Below are positions 53,256 to 62,367 of a stretch of 64,000 nucleotides of DNA, in pieces. The DNA is from SMYC01 sp965197495. GTDB lineage: Bacteria > Acidobacteriota > Vicinamibacteria > Marinacidobacterales > SMYC01. The notes below the pieces were generated by a model. It was not told the DNA's origin. It searched no databases and saw only the letters and a program-made list of their open reading frames with translations. Numbering within the stretch: position 1 is the first letter of the stretch; each line of letters begins with the position of its first letter. The stretch covers positions 5,456,001 to 5,520,000 of the forward strand of contig OZ240210.1 of assembly GCA_965197495.1 (NCBI GenBank). The letters are read 5' to 3'. The position numbers were made by a program, and so were the translations under genes.

Positions 53256-54782
53256 ATGGAGGGCGACCGCGGAGAAGCTGCCCGCCGATTCCACGACGCA
53301 ACGAAGCACAGCTATCAGAGCGTGCGACACGTTCCGCATTTTCTGGATTACGACAACCAACCTCTTCCGTTCAAGCTCTATCGAGGTCTGCGCGAAATCC
53401 CGCTACCGGACGTGAGCGAAGCCGGCAAAGTGTCCGCCCTTGCCGCCATGAATACAAAGACGAGCACGCGAATCTCGAAAAAAGCGCTCGACCTTGAGGC
53501 GCTCGCCCGAATCCTCTTTTACACCGCCGGCATCACCAAAAAGCGCGACGATCCAGGCGGCCAGATGCTTTTCCGCGCCGCCGCATGCACGGGAGCGCTG
53601 TACCACATCGAGCTCTATTTGGTTTCGGGCTCGGTCGATGGTCTGGATGCGGGCGTGTACCACTACGGGCCGAAGCTCGGCGCGCTCGAAGTACTCCGTG
53701 ACGGCGACTGGCGGGAAAGCCTCGTCGAAGCGTCGGGCGGAGGGCCGAGGCTCCGGGAAGCCCAAGCCGCGATCGTTCTCACGAGCACGTATTGGAGAAA
53801 CGCGTGGAAGTACCGGGCGCGGGCCTATCGCCACACGTTTTGGGATAGCGGCACGATGCTGGCCAACTTGCTCGCGATGACATCAGCGCTCGAGTTGCCG
53901 GCCCATCTCGTGCTCGGTTTCGCGGACGAGGATGTCAACCGCCTCCTCGATGTTGATAGCGACAAGGAAGTGGCGGTGGCGATCGTGTCGCTCGGAGACG
54001 GCGCGCCGAAGGTCCCAAAAGCCCCCGGCGCCGTCGAACCACTCGGCCTCGAGACGGTCCCACTTTCACGCGCGGAGGTCGACTACCCGCTCATTCGTGA
54101 GACCCATCGTGCTTCGAGCCTTCGGGACGGTGAACGGGCGCATACCTGGCGGGAGCAAGGAGCGGTTCCTCCGAGACCGCGCGCGGAGGACGCTCGGCCG
54201 GCGGATGACGGGACAGCGCCGATCGAGTCTGTGATCCGCCGGAGAGGCTCTTCGCGTCGTTTCGAGCGAGCGTCCATCTCTTACGACGCCCTCTCGACGA
54301 TACTCGCAACCGCGAGCCACGGCGTCGATGGAGACGTATTCGACTCGGGAGCGACCTTGACGGATCTCTATGTCATCGCGAACGACGTCGACGATCTTGC
54401 GCAAGGAACCTACTTTTACGAGCCCGAGGAGAACGCGCTCACGCTTCTGAAGAAGGGCTTGTTTCGGAGCGAAGCCCGCTATCTCGACCTCGGACAAGAG
54501 CTCGCTGGCGATGCAAGCGCGAACATCTACGTGCTCGTCGCGTTGGAGCCCCTGTTGGAGCGACTGGGTGAGCGCGGCTATCGCCTCGCTCAGCTAGAAG
54601 GAGGGATTGTCGGCGGCAGGATCTACTTGGCGAGCTACGCGCTCGGCCTTGGCGCCTCAGGGCTGACTTTCTTCGATGACGCGGTCACGGAGTTTTTCTC
54701 GCCGCACGCCGCGGGAAAGGCCGTGATGTTTCTCGCGGCCGTCGGTGTGCCGGGAAAAAGAACCGTCTCCCGTCAACATTGA
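53256..54782 (+). CDS. tandem SagB/ThcOx-type nitroreductase-fold dehydrogenase
   Basis: 508 residues comprising two SagB-like domains. Domain 1 (about 60-250) includes KTSTRISKKALDLEALARIL and RAAACTGALYHIELYLVSG. Domain 2 (about 320-505) includes IESVIRRRGSSRRFERASIS, DLYVIANDVDDLAQGTYFY and the C-terminal LGASGLTFFDDAVTEFF. SagB enzymes use FMN to oxidise azolines in RiPP maturation, but no YcaO cyclodehydratase or precursor peptide is nearby. The first domain begins with HxxTKHSYxSVR, typical of the stand-alone SagB family. Intact; substrate unknown. Confidence 0.82.
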   Translation: MEGDRGEAARRFHDATKHSYQSVRHVPHFLDYDNQPLPFKLYRGLREIPLPDVSEAGKVSALAAMNTKTSTRISKKALDLEALARILFYTAGITKKRDDPGGQMLFRAAACTGALYHIELYLVSGSVDGLDAGVYHYGPKLGALEVLRDGDWRESLVEASGGGPRLREAQAAIVLTSTYWRNAWKYRARAYRHTFWDSGTMLANLLAMTSALELPAHLVLGFADEDVNRLLDVDSDKEVAVAIVSLGDGAPKVPKAPGAVEPLGLETVPLSRAEVDYPLIRETHRASSLRDGERAHTWREQGAVPPRPRAEDARPADDGTAPIESVIRRRGSSRRFERASISYDALSTILATASHGVDGDVFDSGATLTDLYVIANDVDDLAQGTYFYEPEENALTLLKKGLFRSEARYLDLGQELAGDASANIYVLVALEPLLERLGERGYRLAQLEGGIVGGRIYLASYALGLGASGLTFFDDAVTEFFSPHAAGKAVMFLAAVGVPGKRTVSRQH

Positions 54783-54859
54783 GCGGGGTGAGCGCGGCAA
54801 AGCTTGACCGTGTCCGCTTACCGCACTATAATAGTTTTAGATATAACGAAGACTATGCT

Positions 54860-55249
54860 ATGAGTAAGAAAACACGTTCGAGCCCAAAGGTCGAGTCGCC
54901 CATTCGTCTGACGCCGGCTTTTTTTCACATCCTCCTCGCGGTCGTCAATGAAGCCAGCCATGGATACGCGATCATGCAGACGGTCCAGGAACACACGGGT
55001 GGCGCCGTCAAGCTCGGTCCGGGCTCTCTCTATTGGGCCATCAAGCGACTGGTCGATGTCGACCTGCTGAAGGAAGTGCCCGCTCCGTCTGCTGATTCGC
55101 CGTCTGCTGTTTCGGAGGATGAGCGCCGCCGATTCTACGCTCTCACGGTTTTCGGTCGCGATGTGTTGAAGCGAGAGGTCGAGATTCTCGCAGAGATTGT
55201 CGGTTACGCCGAATCCCAGAAACTGATCCGGCGAGCCAAGGTCGTCTGA
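54860..55249 (+). CDS. PadR-family transcriptional regulator
   Basis: 129 residues from ATG 54860; the longer frame upstream is not conserved in type. PadR winged helix: RLTPAFFHILLAVVNEASHG, YAIMQTVQEHTGGAVKLGPG, SLYWAIKRLVDVDLLKE and a basic wing RRRFYALTVFGRDVLKREVE. An AT-rich stretch with a -10-like TATAAT lies just upstream. Its stop abuts the original start of the ADOP gene (55250), the standard PadR-ADOP arrangement of acidobacteria. Confidence 0.87.
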   Translation: MSKKTRSSPKVESPIRLTPAFFHILLAVVNEASHGYAIMQTVQEHTGGAVKLGPGSLYWAIKRLVDVDLLKEVPAPSADSPSAVSEDERRRFYALTVFGRDVLKREVEILAEIVGYAESQKLIRRAKVV

Positions 55250-55321
55250 ATGGCCGAGCATTGGTTCCGGCGCCTCTTGCGCCTCTACCCAACTTCCTTT
55301 TGACGCGAGTTCGGCGATCTT

Positions 55322-57931
55322 ATGATCGAGCTCTTCAACGAGATTCGTTCGGACGCGAATCTCGACACATGGCTCGGTCGCGCTCGATTCACGTGGAAGG
55401 TCCTACGTGATTTCATCGTGACGGCCAGCCGCGCTTGGCTGGCTGTCGTCACGCGCAAGCAGGCGGCGCAACCCGGCGCTGGGGACGGACACGGATGGCG
55501 CGGATGGCTCGATCGATCGGGCCAAGACGTGCGCTACGCTTTACGGACTCTCAAAAAGCGGCCCGGTTTCACGGCTGTGATCGTGATGACGCTGTCGCTC
55601 GGCATCGGCGCCAACACGGCTATCTTCACGCTCGTCAACGAGATCGTCCTACGCCCGTTGCCGATCGGCGATCCGTCCACCGTCATCGACATCTTCGCCG
55701 ACGTTCCGGGTGGAAATAGTTTTTCCGGGTTTTCCTACCCCGATTACATGGATTACGGCGAGCGCAACGACGTGTTGACCGAGCTCGTCGTGTTCACCGG
55801 TCGGACCGTCAGGCTGGGCGCCGCCGGCAGCGGCGAGACCATCAGGGTGCAATTCGCATCCGCCAACTATTTCGATTTGCTTGCTGTCAGACCCGCTATG
55901 GGTCGGGGGTTTCGGCCGGAAGAGGGGATACGGGGCAGTGCGCCTACCGTGGCGATCGTGAGTCACGGCTATTGGCAACGCCGCGCGGGTGGAGACCCGT
56001 CGTTTCTCGGTTCGACGATTCTCTTGAACGAAACGCCGTTCACCGTTATCGGCATAACGGCGGAAGGATTTCAGGGAACGTTCATCGGTTTCCCGATGGA
56101 GGTCTGGGCCCCGCTCGCCAGCGCTGAGTCGATCCTGCCGAACTTCGATCTGTCCGATCGGGCCTCCCAGGGTTTCGAACTGATGGGGCGGCTCGAACCG
56201 AACGTCTCCGTATCCCGAGCACAAGCGGCCTTTGATCGCATCGCGAGAGAGCTCGAGTCCGAGCACCCGACCGAGAAGCGAGGACACGGGGTCGGCATCG
56301 TTCCCACGACGGGCATCGACCATTCGATGCGGGGTGGTGTGATGGGGTTCCTCGGTATATTGATGACGATCACAGCCCTCGTTCTGCTGATCACCTGCTT
56401 GAACGTCGGCAATATGTTGCTCGCGCGCGCCACCGCGCGGCAGAAAGAGATGGCCATTCGCGTCGCCATAGGTGCAAGACGCGGCCGTCTCGTTCGTCAA
56501 CTGCTCACCGAAGCGCTCCTCTTGTTCACCCTTGGCGGGCTTGGCGGCGCAGTCGTTGCCGAGCGATCCGTGCGGGCGCTGCTTCGCCTGAGCTCCACCC
56601 AGTGGCCCCTCGGCTTTAGTCTCGACCTCGATTGGCGCGTGCTCAGTTTCACGGCCGTCATAGCACTCGGCGCGGCGTTGCTCGCCGGGCTCTTCCCGGC
56701 GCGAGAGGCGCTTCGACAAGACCCCATTAGCGCGCTGCGCGTGGGCGGAAATCAAGATACATACGTGGCCGGTCGCTTACAGAGCGCGTTCGTCGTGGTC
56801 CAAATCGCGGGCGCGGTGGTGCTTTTGACCGGCGCCGGATTGTTCGTACGGTCCTTGTGGGAAGGTGTGCGCATCGATCCGGGCTTCGAAGCCGATCGCG
56901 TGGCCGCCACCACCATCAATCTACCCGAGACCGAATACGACGAGGAGCGCGGCCGTCTGTTTTTCACGCAGCTACTCGACGACATCGCGCGACTTCCAGA
57001 GGTAACCTCCGCGTCGATCGCGCTGCGGCGGCCGATCGGCGTGTCGCTGAACCCGGTCCGTATCGACGTTCCCGGCTTCGAGCCGCCAGCCGACCGACCG
57101 GAGCTCTTGGTCGACGCCAACGCGATCGACACGACGTACCTGGCCACGATGGACATCCCGATCCTGAGAGGTCGGGACTTCTTGCTCTCTGACGATCGAG
57201 GTCCACCGGTGGCGATCGTCAACAGGACGATGGCCGCTCGGTTCTGGCGCGATCGTAATCCCGTCGGTCAGCAATTCTTCGTCGACGGTGGCGCCGTACA
57301 AGTCGTAGGCGTCGCTGCCGACAGCCGGCACTTGATTCAAGACGACGCTCCGATGGCCCACTTCTACCTTCCGTTGGCACAAAATTATTCGCCGCGCGCG
57401 CAACTGCTCGTTCGCTCCGATGACAACCCCTTGGCGTTGCGGTCGCAGATCCAGGCGGCGATCGATGGTCTCGATCCAAGCTTGCCGCCCATCGATCTCG
57501 TTACGCCGCGGGAAACGATCGACGCGTCGCTTTTGCCGCAGCGCGTCGCGGCATCGGTCACCGCAACGCTCGGCCTCATCGGGTTGCTGCTCGCCGCGCT
57601 AGGGGTTTACGGAATCGTCGTCCATGCTGTGAGCTGCCGCACGAAGGAGATCGGAATCCGCATGGCCCTCGGTAGCAGCGCGACGGCGGCGGTTGGCTTG
57701 GTGTTGAGTGCGGGCATGAAGCTCGTGATCGGGGGCGTCGTGCTCGGTACGGCGCTGTCACTCGCGGCCGCGCCTTTGCTTCGAAGCTTCCTCGTGGGTG
57801 TTCACCCCGCGGACCCGCTGACGATCGGAACGGTCATCGCCACGTTTCTCACCGTGGCCTCCATCGCCTGCTTCCTACCCGCGCGCCGCGCCACGAAGAT
57901 CGACCCGACGACAACGTTGCGGTGGGAGTGA
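55322..57931 (+). CDS. ADOP-family MacB-like permease, N-terminus cut by in-frame stop
   Basis: 869 residues. Two MacB_PCD/FtsX units: the first has VIVMTLSLGIGANTAIFTLV, a periplasmic domain and LLITCLNVGNMLLARATARQ; the second has VQIAGAVVLLTGAGLFVRSL and LGVYGIVVHAVSCRTKEIGI. This duplicated, ATPase-less layout defines the acidobacterial duplicated orphan permeases. The native start is ATG 55250 (MAEHWFRRLLRLYPTSF), but codon 18 is TGA (55301-55303) where Arg is expected. The frame resumes and can restart at 55322, losing the short N-terminal helix. Confidence 0.85.
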   Translation: MIELFNEIRSDANLDTWLGRARFTWKVLRDFIVTASRAWLAVVTRKQAAQPGAGDGHGWRGWLDRSGQDVRYALRTLKKRPGFTAVIVMTLSLGIGANTAIFTLVNEIVLRPLPIGDPSTVIDIFADVPGGNSFSGFSYPDYMDYGERNDVLTELVVFTGRTVRLGAAGSGETIRVQFASANYFDLLAVRPAMGRGFRPEEGIRGSAPTVAIVSHGYWQRRAGGDPSFLGSTILLNETPFTVIGITAEGFQGTFIGFPMEVWAPLASAESILPNFDLSDRASQGFELMGRLEPNVSVSRAQAAFDRIARELESEHPTEKRGHGVGIVPTTGIDHSMRGGVMGFLGILMTITALVLLITCLNVGNMLLARATARQKEMAIRVAIGARRGRLVRQLLTEALLLFTLGGLGGAVVAERSVRALLRLSSTQWPLGFSLDLDWRVLSFTAVIALGAALLAGLFPAREALRQDPISALRVGGNQDTYVAGRLQSAFVVVQIAGAVVLLTGAGLFVRSLWEGVRIDPGFEADRVAATTINLPETEYDEERGRLFFTQLLDDIARLPEVTSASIALRRPIGVSLNPVRIDVPGFEPPADRPELLVDANAIDTTYLATMDIPILRGRDFLLSDDRGPPVAIVNRTMAARFWRDRNPVGQQFFVDGGAVQVVGVAADSRHLIQDDAPMAHFYLPLAQNYSPRAQLLVRSDDNPLALRSQIQAAIDGLDPSLPPIDLVTPRETIDASLLPQRVAASVTATLGLIGLLLAALGVYGIVVHAVSCRTKEIGIRMALGSSATAAVGLVLSAGMKLVIGGVVLGTALSLAAAPLLRSFLVGVHPADPLTIGTVIATFLTVASIACFLPARRATKIDPTTTLRWE

Positions 57932-57937
57932 CCTCAG

Positions 57938-58380
57938 GTGGCGGGCACCGAGCACAAGATCTTGCGTCATCGTTGCCGGAGCGAAGCCGGCTTCGGAAGC
58001 CAGGGGGAATGCCTCATCATCGTGTTGATGATGGGCATGACGCTGGCCGTGCTGACCCCATAGGCGATCCGCCAAAGCTATCGCCGCGGTGAGACCCGGT
58101 CGGCCCGATGTATCGGCAACCTCCTCGAGATCGCCGACGGCGCGGATCCGGCAGCCCTGGCTTGTCCCATCACGGGTGATGCCTATGCACTCCGGAAAGG
58201 TGAATCCGGAGAAAGAATTGCCTGCCCCGATCCCGACAATCATCTAGGCTTGGCGGTTTATCTCGTGCACGAGGGTGTCGGCTGGGCCCTGCGTGTCGAC
58301 CTTCCGCCACCTCCACCGCCCGACAGCGCCGGGCGGGTAACGCTTGGGCAGCGGACCGCTAGCGATCGCGCCAAACGAGG
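57938..58380 (+). pseudogene. pilin/pseudopilin-like remnant
   Basis: From GTG 57938 one frame reads RCRSEAGFGSQGECLIIVLM, then MGMTLAVLTP, an in-frame TAG, and AIRQSYRRGETRSARCIGNL followed by paired CP motifs (ACPITGDAY, ACPDPDNH). A hydrophobic N-terminal helix followed by a short RCIxNL segment and CP-spaced cysteines is the pattern of general-secretion or type IV pseudopilins, but the usual FTLIE processing site is degraded. The internal stop and lost motif make it a probable pseudogene. Confidence 0.4.
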
Positions 58381-58838
58381 TGAGAATCGAAACAACGCCA
58401 CCGTCCCCACTGGTTCGGTTCGTCGTCGTTCCTTTGGCAATTGTTTTTATCGGCGCGATCTTCTTCCTACCGCTGTACGGGATGCTAGGCGCTCCCAGTG
58501 TCGACGGCCGGCCAGGAGTGATGTTCTTCGTCATTCTCTGCACCGGTCTTCTCACGATGGCTGTTCTGGTTCGCTATCGTGCGCGCAGCGAGGAGGTCGT
58601 TCTTCAGGGGGAGACCCGGCGCATCCGCATCCTCACTCGTCATTTCGGGCTCGAGTTGACAGCGAGCGAGACCCTGGAGTCGGTTCGAGGCGTCTACCCC
58701 GTTTCGTTTCAGGGTCGCGTGGGGGCGGTGGCGATCTACGAGAGCGACGGCGAGTTGAGCTATCGCGTTCTCATGGATTCATCGGCGCAAGACGCAAGCG
58801 TTCTTTCCCATTTGTCTTACGTCTTCCACGGCGACTAG
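58344..58838 (+). CDS. two-span membrane protein of unknown function
   Basis: 164 residues. Two membrane segments (FVVVPLAIVFIGAIFFLPLY and GVMFFVILCTGLLTMAVLVR), then a soluble domain of about 85 residues with PH-like strands (EEVVLQGETRRIRILTRHFG, VYPVSFQGRVGAVAIYESDG). It converges with, and overlaps by four bases, the TraR/DksA-type gene. I recognise no named family. Confidence 0.6.
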   Translation: MGSGPLAIAPNEVRIETTPPSPLVRFVVVPLAIVFIGAIFFLPLYGMLGAPSVDGRPGVMFFVILCTGLLTMAVLVRYRARSEEVVLQGETRRIRILTRHFGLELTASETLESVRGVYPVSFQGRVGAVAIYESDGELSYRVLMDSSAQDASVLSHLSYVFHGD

Positions 58839-59182
58839 CGTTCTCTGGCATCCTGGCACTCGAGACAAAACGGCGTTTCCGGACGTGCTTTCAAACGCCG
58901 GTAGTCGATCGGCTCTTCGCAGGAGCGACAAAGACCGTACTCGTCTTTGTCGAAAGCACCGAGCGCAGCGCGTATCTGGCGCAGCTTTCTCTTGTAAGAG
59001 CTACGGTTGGCCTTCGTCATTTGCTGCTGCTGGATGGCGTCCATCCGGCTGAGCCGGCCGATCGGTTCGTCGAGACCGACGGGCTTCGCGCCGTCTTTGG
59101 AGATCCGCAGAAACTCTTCGAGGCGCGTACGCTCCTCCGTGAGCGCGTGACGGAGCAGCTCGAGCTCCTCGGCTGTGAGCAT
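58835..59182 (-). CDS. TraR/DksA C4-type zinc-finger protein
   Basis: 115 residues from ATG 59182 (MLTAEELELLRHALTEERTR); the longer frame upstream is low in coding character. An N-terminal coiled-coil hairpin is followed by the C4 zinc finger CRSC...CLEC, with the spacing typical of DksA/TraR. These proteins bind the RNA polymerase secondary channel and tune transcription with ppGpp. Shorter than E. coli DksA (151) and closer to the general-stress DksA-like class. Intact. Confidence 0.85.
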   Translation of the reverse strand: MLTAEELELLRHALTEERTRLEEFLRISKDGAKPVGLDEPIGRLSRMDAIQQQQMTKANRSSYKRKLRQIRAALGAFDKDEYGLCRSCEEPIDYRRLKARPETPFCLECQDARER

Positions 59183-59305
59183 CTTTTTTTTTGGACCTTG
59201 GACTTTAATTTTAACACTGAAGCCAAGACGGCAATTTGACGTTCCAACACCCTCCATCTACACTGAATATGTAACCCAACAGTCGAGATTCGAAGGGGGA
59301 GTGCC

Positions 59306-60163
59306 ATGAATTATTGCCCTCACTGTGGTGCGTCTATCGGCGAAACAGCGGCCTTTTGCTCGGGCTGCGGCAAACCCCTAACCGCTGAAGCGAAACCGGC
59401 GAGCTTCGGGAAAGGCGTGGCCGCTGCTGTGGTTGGCTTGAGCCTTTTGGTCGGGGTTCTATGGGCCACGATGAGCTCGAACTCGGCCGACCGCCGGCGT
59501 GGCGCGCCGGTAGCTTCCGCCGCCGAAGGCGCTCCCGTAGCTTCCGCCGCCGAAGTGGAAAGGGCAGCGGATGTGGCCTCTCCCGACGTTGTCGTGGAAG
59601 AGCCTGGATTCGTCGGCAAGCTTCTAGGCCAAGAGCCGCGAATCCTACTGACGATCGCGAATGGCGAGCCTCTCGCGCTGGAGCTCGGAAGCGCGATCTC
59701 GACCGAGACCGCGACCAGCGGTGACACGTTCACGGCGACGCTCGCGAAAGCGATCCTCGTGGAAGAGCGAGAAGCCCTTCCGAAAGGCACCGAGCTCTGG
59801 GGACACATCGCCCACGCCCAGCGATCCGACAAAGTAAAAGGCCGCGCCGAGCTCACACTGGAGCTCGACCGACTCGTCCTCGGAGGCGGTGAAGAGCTTC
59901 TCATCGAAGCGGAGCCGATGCGCTTCGAAGCCCAGTCGGAAGCGAAGAAAGACGCCGCCAAGGTCGGCGGCGCGACCGGCATCGGCGCGCTCGTCGGCGC
60001 GATTGTCGGAGGCAAAAAAGGCGCAGCGATCGGTGCGGGCGTCGGCGCCGGTGCAGGGACCGGCGTGGTGCTTTCAACCAGGGGCGAAGAAATCCATCTC
60101 CCAGAAGGAACCCAACTAAAAACCAATTTGACAACAACCCTAACCGTCGAGCAAAAGGAATGA
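59306..60163 (+). CDS. zinc-ribbon membrane protein with glycine-zipper domain
   Basis: 285 residues, strong site GGGGGAG before ATG 59306. The N-terminal zinc ribbon (YCPHCGASIGETAAFCSGCG) is followed by one membrane span (GVAAAVVGLSLLVGVLWATM). A short linker then carries a direct repeat of GAPVASAAE (about residues 67-83). A beta-rich domain of about 120 residues (TTASxGDxF-type SGDTFTATLAKAILVEEREA) and a Gly-zipper (GATGIGALVGAIVGGKKGAA) follow. The combination resembles conserved acidobacterial envelope proteins with no assigned function. Confidence 0.75.
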   Translation: MNYCPHCGASIGETAAFCSGCGKPLTAEAKPASFGKGVAAAVVGLSLLVGVLWATMSSNSADRRRGAPVASAAEGAPVASAAEVERAADVASPDVVVEEPGFVGKLLGQEPRILLTIANGEPLALELGSAISTETATSGDTFTATLAKAILVEEREALPKGTELWGHIAHAQRSDKVKGRAELTLELDRLVLGGGEELLIEAEPMRFEAQSEAKKDAAKVGGATGIGALVGAIVGGKKGAAIGAGVGAGAGTGVVLSTRGEEIHLPEGTQLKTNLTTTLTVEQKE

Positions 60164-60371
60164 GCCCGCGGACCTAATATTCCTGAATGCTGAATCCTGA
60201 ATCCTGGTGTGCTATACTTCGTCTGCGTCTCGTCGCATTCCAATCGGCGACAGACTTTCGTGGTAGCCTCCCTTTCCGGATCTCCCCGAACTTAACTCAA
60301 CTTTGATTTCAGCCTAGATTGGGCCTCGTGCGGTAGTACCGGGTAGGCCGATTTAGGAGCACCGTATTCGT

Positions 60372-61670
60372 ATGTCTTTCCACCGACTGGGCTTGTCTGC
60401 CAAGTTGCTTCGCGCGGTCGACGCGCAAGGCTACAAACACCCGACACCCGTTCAGAGCCTGGCCATTCCCCCGATTCTCCTTGGCGATGACCTCATGGCC
60501 CGCGCGCAAACCGGCACCGGCAAGACGGCAGGATTCACGCTGCCGCTGCTGCAGCGGCTCAACGAGACGCCGCGCCGAACGCACCAAAAGCGTCACGTTC
60601 GCGCTCTCATCCTCACCCCGACGCGGGAGCTCGCCGCTCAAGTTCACGAAAGCGTCCGCACGTACGGCCGTTACCTGCCTTTGTCCACAGCCGTCGTCTT
60701 CGGCGGCGGTGGCTTTCGTCCGCAGGCGCAGGCGCTCCGGCGCGGCGTCGATGTGCTCGTGTCGACCCCGGGTCGACTTCTCGATCACATCCAGCAGCGG
60801 ACCGCGGACCTCTCCGGCGTGGAGGTTCTCGTCCTCGATGAAGCGGACCGGATGCTCGATATGGGTTTTCTTCCCGACATCCGCAGGATTCTCGCGAAGC
60901 TGCCCACCTCGCGCCAGAACCTTCTATTCTCGGCGACCTTGCCTCGCGAAATTCGCGACCTTGCCGACCGCCTTCTGAATACGCCGAGCTACATCGAGAT
61001 CGAGGCGGAACGCCCCACCGTGGACGGCGTGTCACAGATCGTTCACCCGGTCGATCGCCAAGAAAAGAGCAAGCTTCTGAGCTTTCTCATCGGCTCGCAG
61101 AACTGGAACAAGGCGCTCGTCTTTACGCGCACCAAGCGGGGAGCCGATCGGCTGACACGACATCTGAAACGCGACGGGATCTGCGCCGAGGCGATTCACG
61201 GCGACAAGACCCAAAGCGCCCGCACGCGTTCTCTGGCCGACTTCAAGCGCGGGAAAATCCGCGTTCTCGTGGCAACGGACATCGCCGCAAGGGGACTCGA
61301 TATCGACGAGCTGCCTCAGGTCGTGAACTTCGAGCTGCCGCACGTCGCCGAGGACTATGTGCACCGTATCGGGCGCACGGCGCGCGCAGGGCGCAAAGGC
61401 GATGCCGTCTCTCTCGTCTGTACCGATGAATCGAAACAGCTCGCAGCGATCGAGAAGCTGCTCGGCGATAGGATCGAGAAGACCGTGGTCGAGGGCTTTG
61501 CGCCAAGCGCGAGAGTGGCGAATCCAGAGGGGAGTCCTAGGCGACCGCGTCAATCCACCAGAAGCGACAAGCCAGGGCAGCGACCTCGTGGGTACCGTGG
61601 GACGAACGGGCGGCGTGAGGAGGGGCCCCGTGCCGGCCGATCGAACCGCAGACCTCGTCCCCAACGGTGA
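60372..61670 (+). CDS. DEAD-box RNA helicase (RhlE-like)
   Basis: 432 residues. The Q motif (HPTPVQSLAIP), Walker A ARAQTGTGKTAGF, PTRELAAQ, DEADRMLDMG, SAT in LLFSATLPRE, ATDIAARGLDIDELPQVVNF and HRIGRTARAGRKGDA are all present and in order. The Arg/Gly-rich C-terminal tail is typical of RhlE types. It unwinds short RNA duplexes in ribosome assembly and mRNA decay. Intact, single gene. Confidence 0.93.
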   Translation: MSFHRLGLSAKLLRAVDAQGYKHPTPVQSLAIPPILLGDDLMARAQTGTGKTAGFTLPLLQRLNETPRRTHQKRHVRALILTPTRELAAQVHESVRTYGRYLPLSTAVVFGGGGFRPQAQALRRGVDVLVSTPGRLLDHIQQRTADLSGVEVLVLDEADRMLDMGFLPDIRRILAKLPTSRQNLLFSATLPREIRDLADRLLNTPSYIEIEAERPTVDGVSQIVHPVDRQEKSKLLSFLIGSQNWNKALVFTRTKRGADRLTRHLKRDGICAEAIHGDKTQSARTRSLADFKRGKIRVLVATDIAARGLDIDELPQVVNFELPHVAEDYVHRIGRTARAGRKGDAVSLVCTDESKQLAAIEKLLGDRIEKTVVEGFAPSARVANPEGSPRRPRQSTRSDKPGQRPRGYRGTNGRREEGPRAGRSNRRPRPQR

Positions 61671-61832
61671 GCTCGCGATCGCGTGACGACTCGACCGGTT
61701 TCGCGTGGCAGTCCGGGTAGGCGTCCAAGTCCGCTTCGGTGATCTTCGAATGTGCCTCACAGATTGTGGCGGCGCGCACCGCCGACCGCCTCTTCTTGAC
61801 GGCGGCTGAGTTTTTGGCAAACTACTGGGGCG

Positions 61833-62092
61833 TCACCGGTGGCGAGCGCTCAGGTCGCGCAACTCGACTTTCCGGAACTCGATAGGGTGGCTTTCCGCTT
61901 GTAGCGCGATGTAGCCCTCTGAGAGCGGCGTGCGGTCCGGGACCGGATAGTCTTCCGCTTTGTTGTCGCCGCCGATCTGCGGCTCCGAATAAACGATCAC
62001 GGTCTCACCTTCGACGACGTGGTGGATGAGCTCGTCCCCCCGCACCTCCATCTCGACCGTGACCCAATCGTCTCCGTGGTAGGTCTTCGAGC
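61833..62092 (-). pseudogene. DUF1080 domain, C-terminal fragment
   Basis: Minus-strand reading YHGDDWVTVEMEVRGDELIH and EGYIALQAESHPIEFRKVEL, the closing strands of a DUF1080 (3-keto-glycoside hydrolase-like) domain, ending at a stop at 61833. The start is absent because at 62093 the sequence changes to a GMC oxidoreductase on the opposite strand. A different gene from the intact DUF1080 at 14559. Confidence 0.72.
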
Positions 62093-62093
62093 T

Positions 62094-62367
62094 TCACATC
62101 AGCGCGGCTTACGGGGACAACGAGAGGAAGATGGTCGCCGACATGTCGGAATCCGCGGCCGAGATGCTTCTAGCTACCGGCGCCGAGGACATCGAGACCC
62201 GAAATGAGATGTCCGCGCCTGGGCTCGCGATCCACGAAGTCGGAACGGCGCGCATGGGTAACGATCCCAAGACGTCGGTTCTCAACAAGTGGCAACAAGC
62301 TCACGACGTCTCGAACCTCTTCGTGATGGACGGCGCGTGCTACCCGTCCTCCGCTTGCCAAGGTTGA
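62094..62367 (+). pseudogene. GMC oxidoreductase, C-terminal fragment
   Basis: AAEMLLATGAEDIETRNEMS, GLAIHEVGTARMGNDPKTSV, LNKWQQAHDVSNLFVMDGAC and YPSSACQG match the GMC_oxred_C domain with its catalytic His in HEVGTARMG and the V-x-D-G-A flavin motif. The N-terminal FAD-binding part is missing, and the last helix after SSACQ is replaced by a peptidase fragment. Relatives oxidise sugars or alcohols, consistent with the sugar-oxidising theme of this genome. Confidence 0.75.

Noticed and set aside
58250..59239. 329-residue plus-strand frame
   Set aside because: Continues the pilin-like remnant frame, then runs out of frame through the membrane protein and antisense to the TraR/DksA gene; Arg-rich composition typical of a shadow.
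61537..61779. 80-residue minus-strand frame over the helicase end with a CHAK motif
   Set aside because: Overlaps the helicase tail antisense and shows no recognisable domain; a lone CxxC-like motif is not enough.
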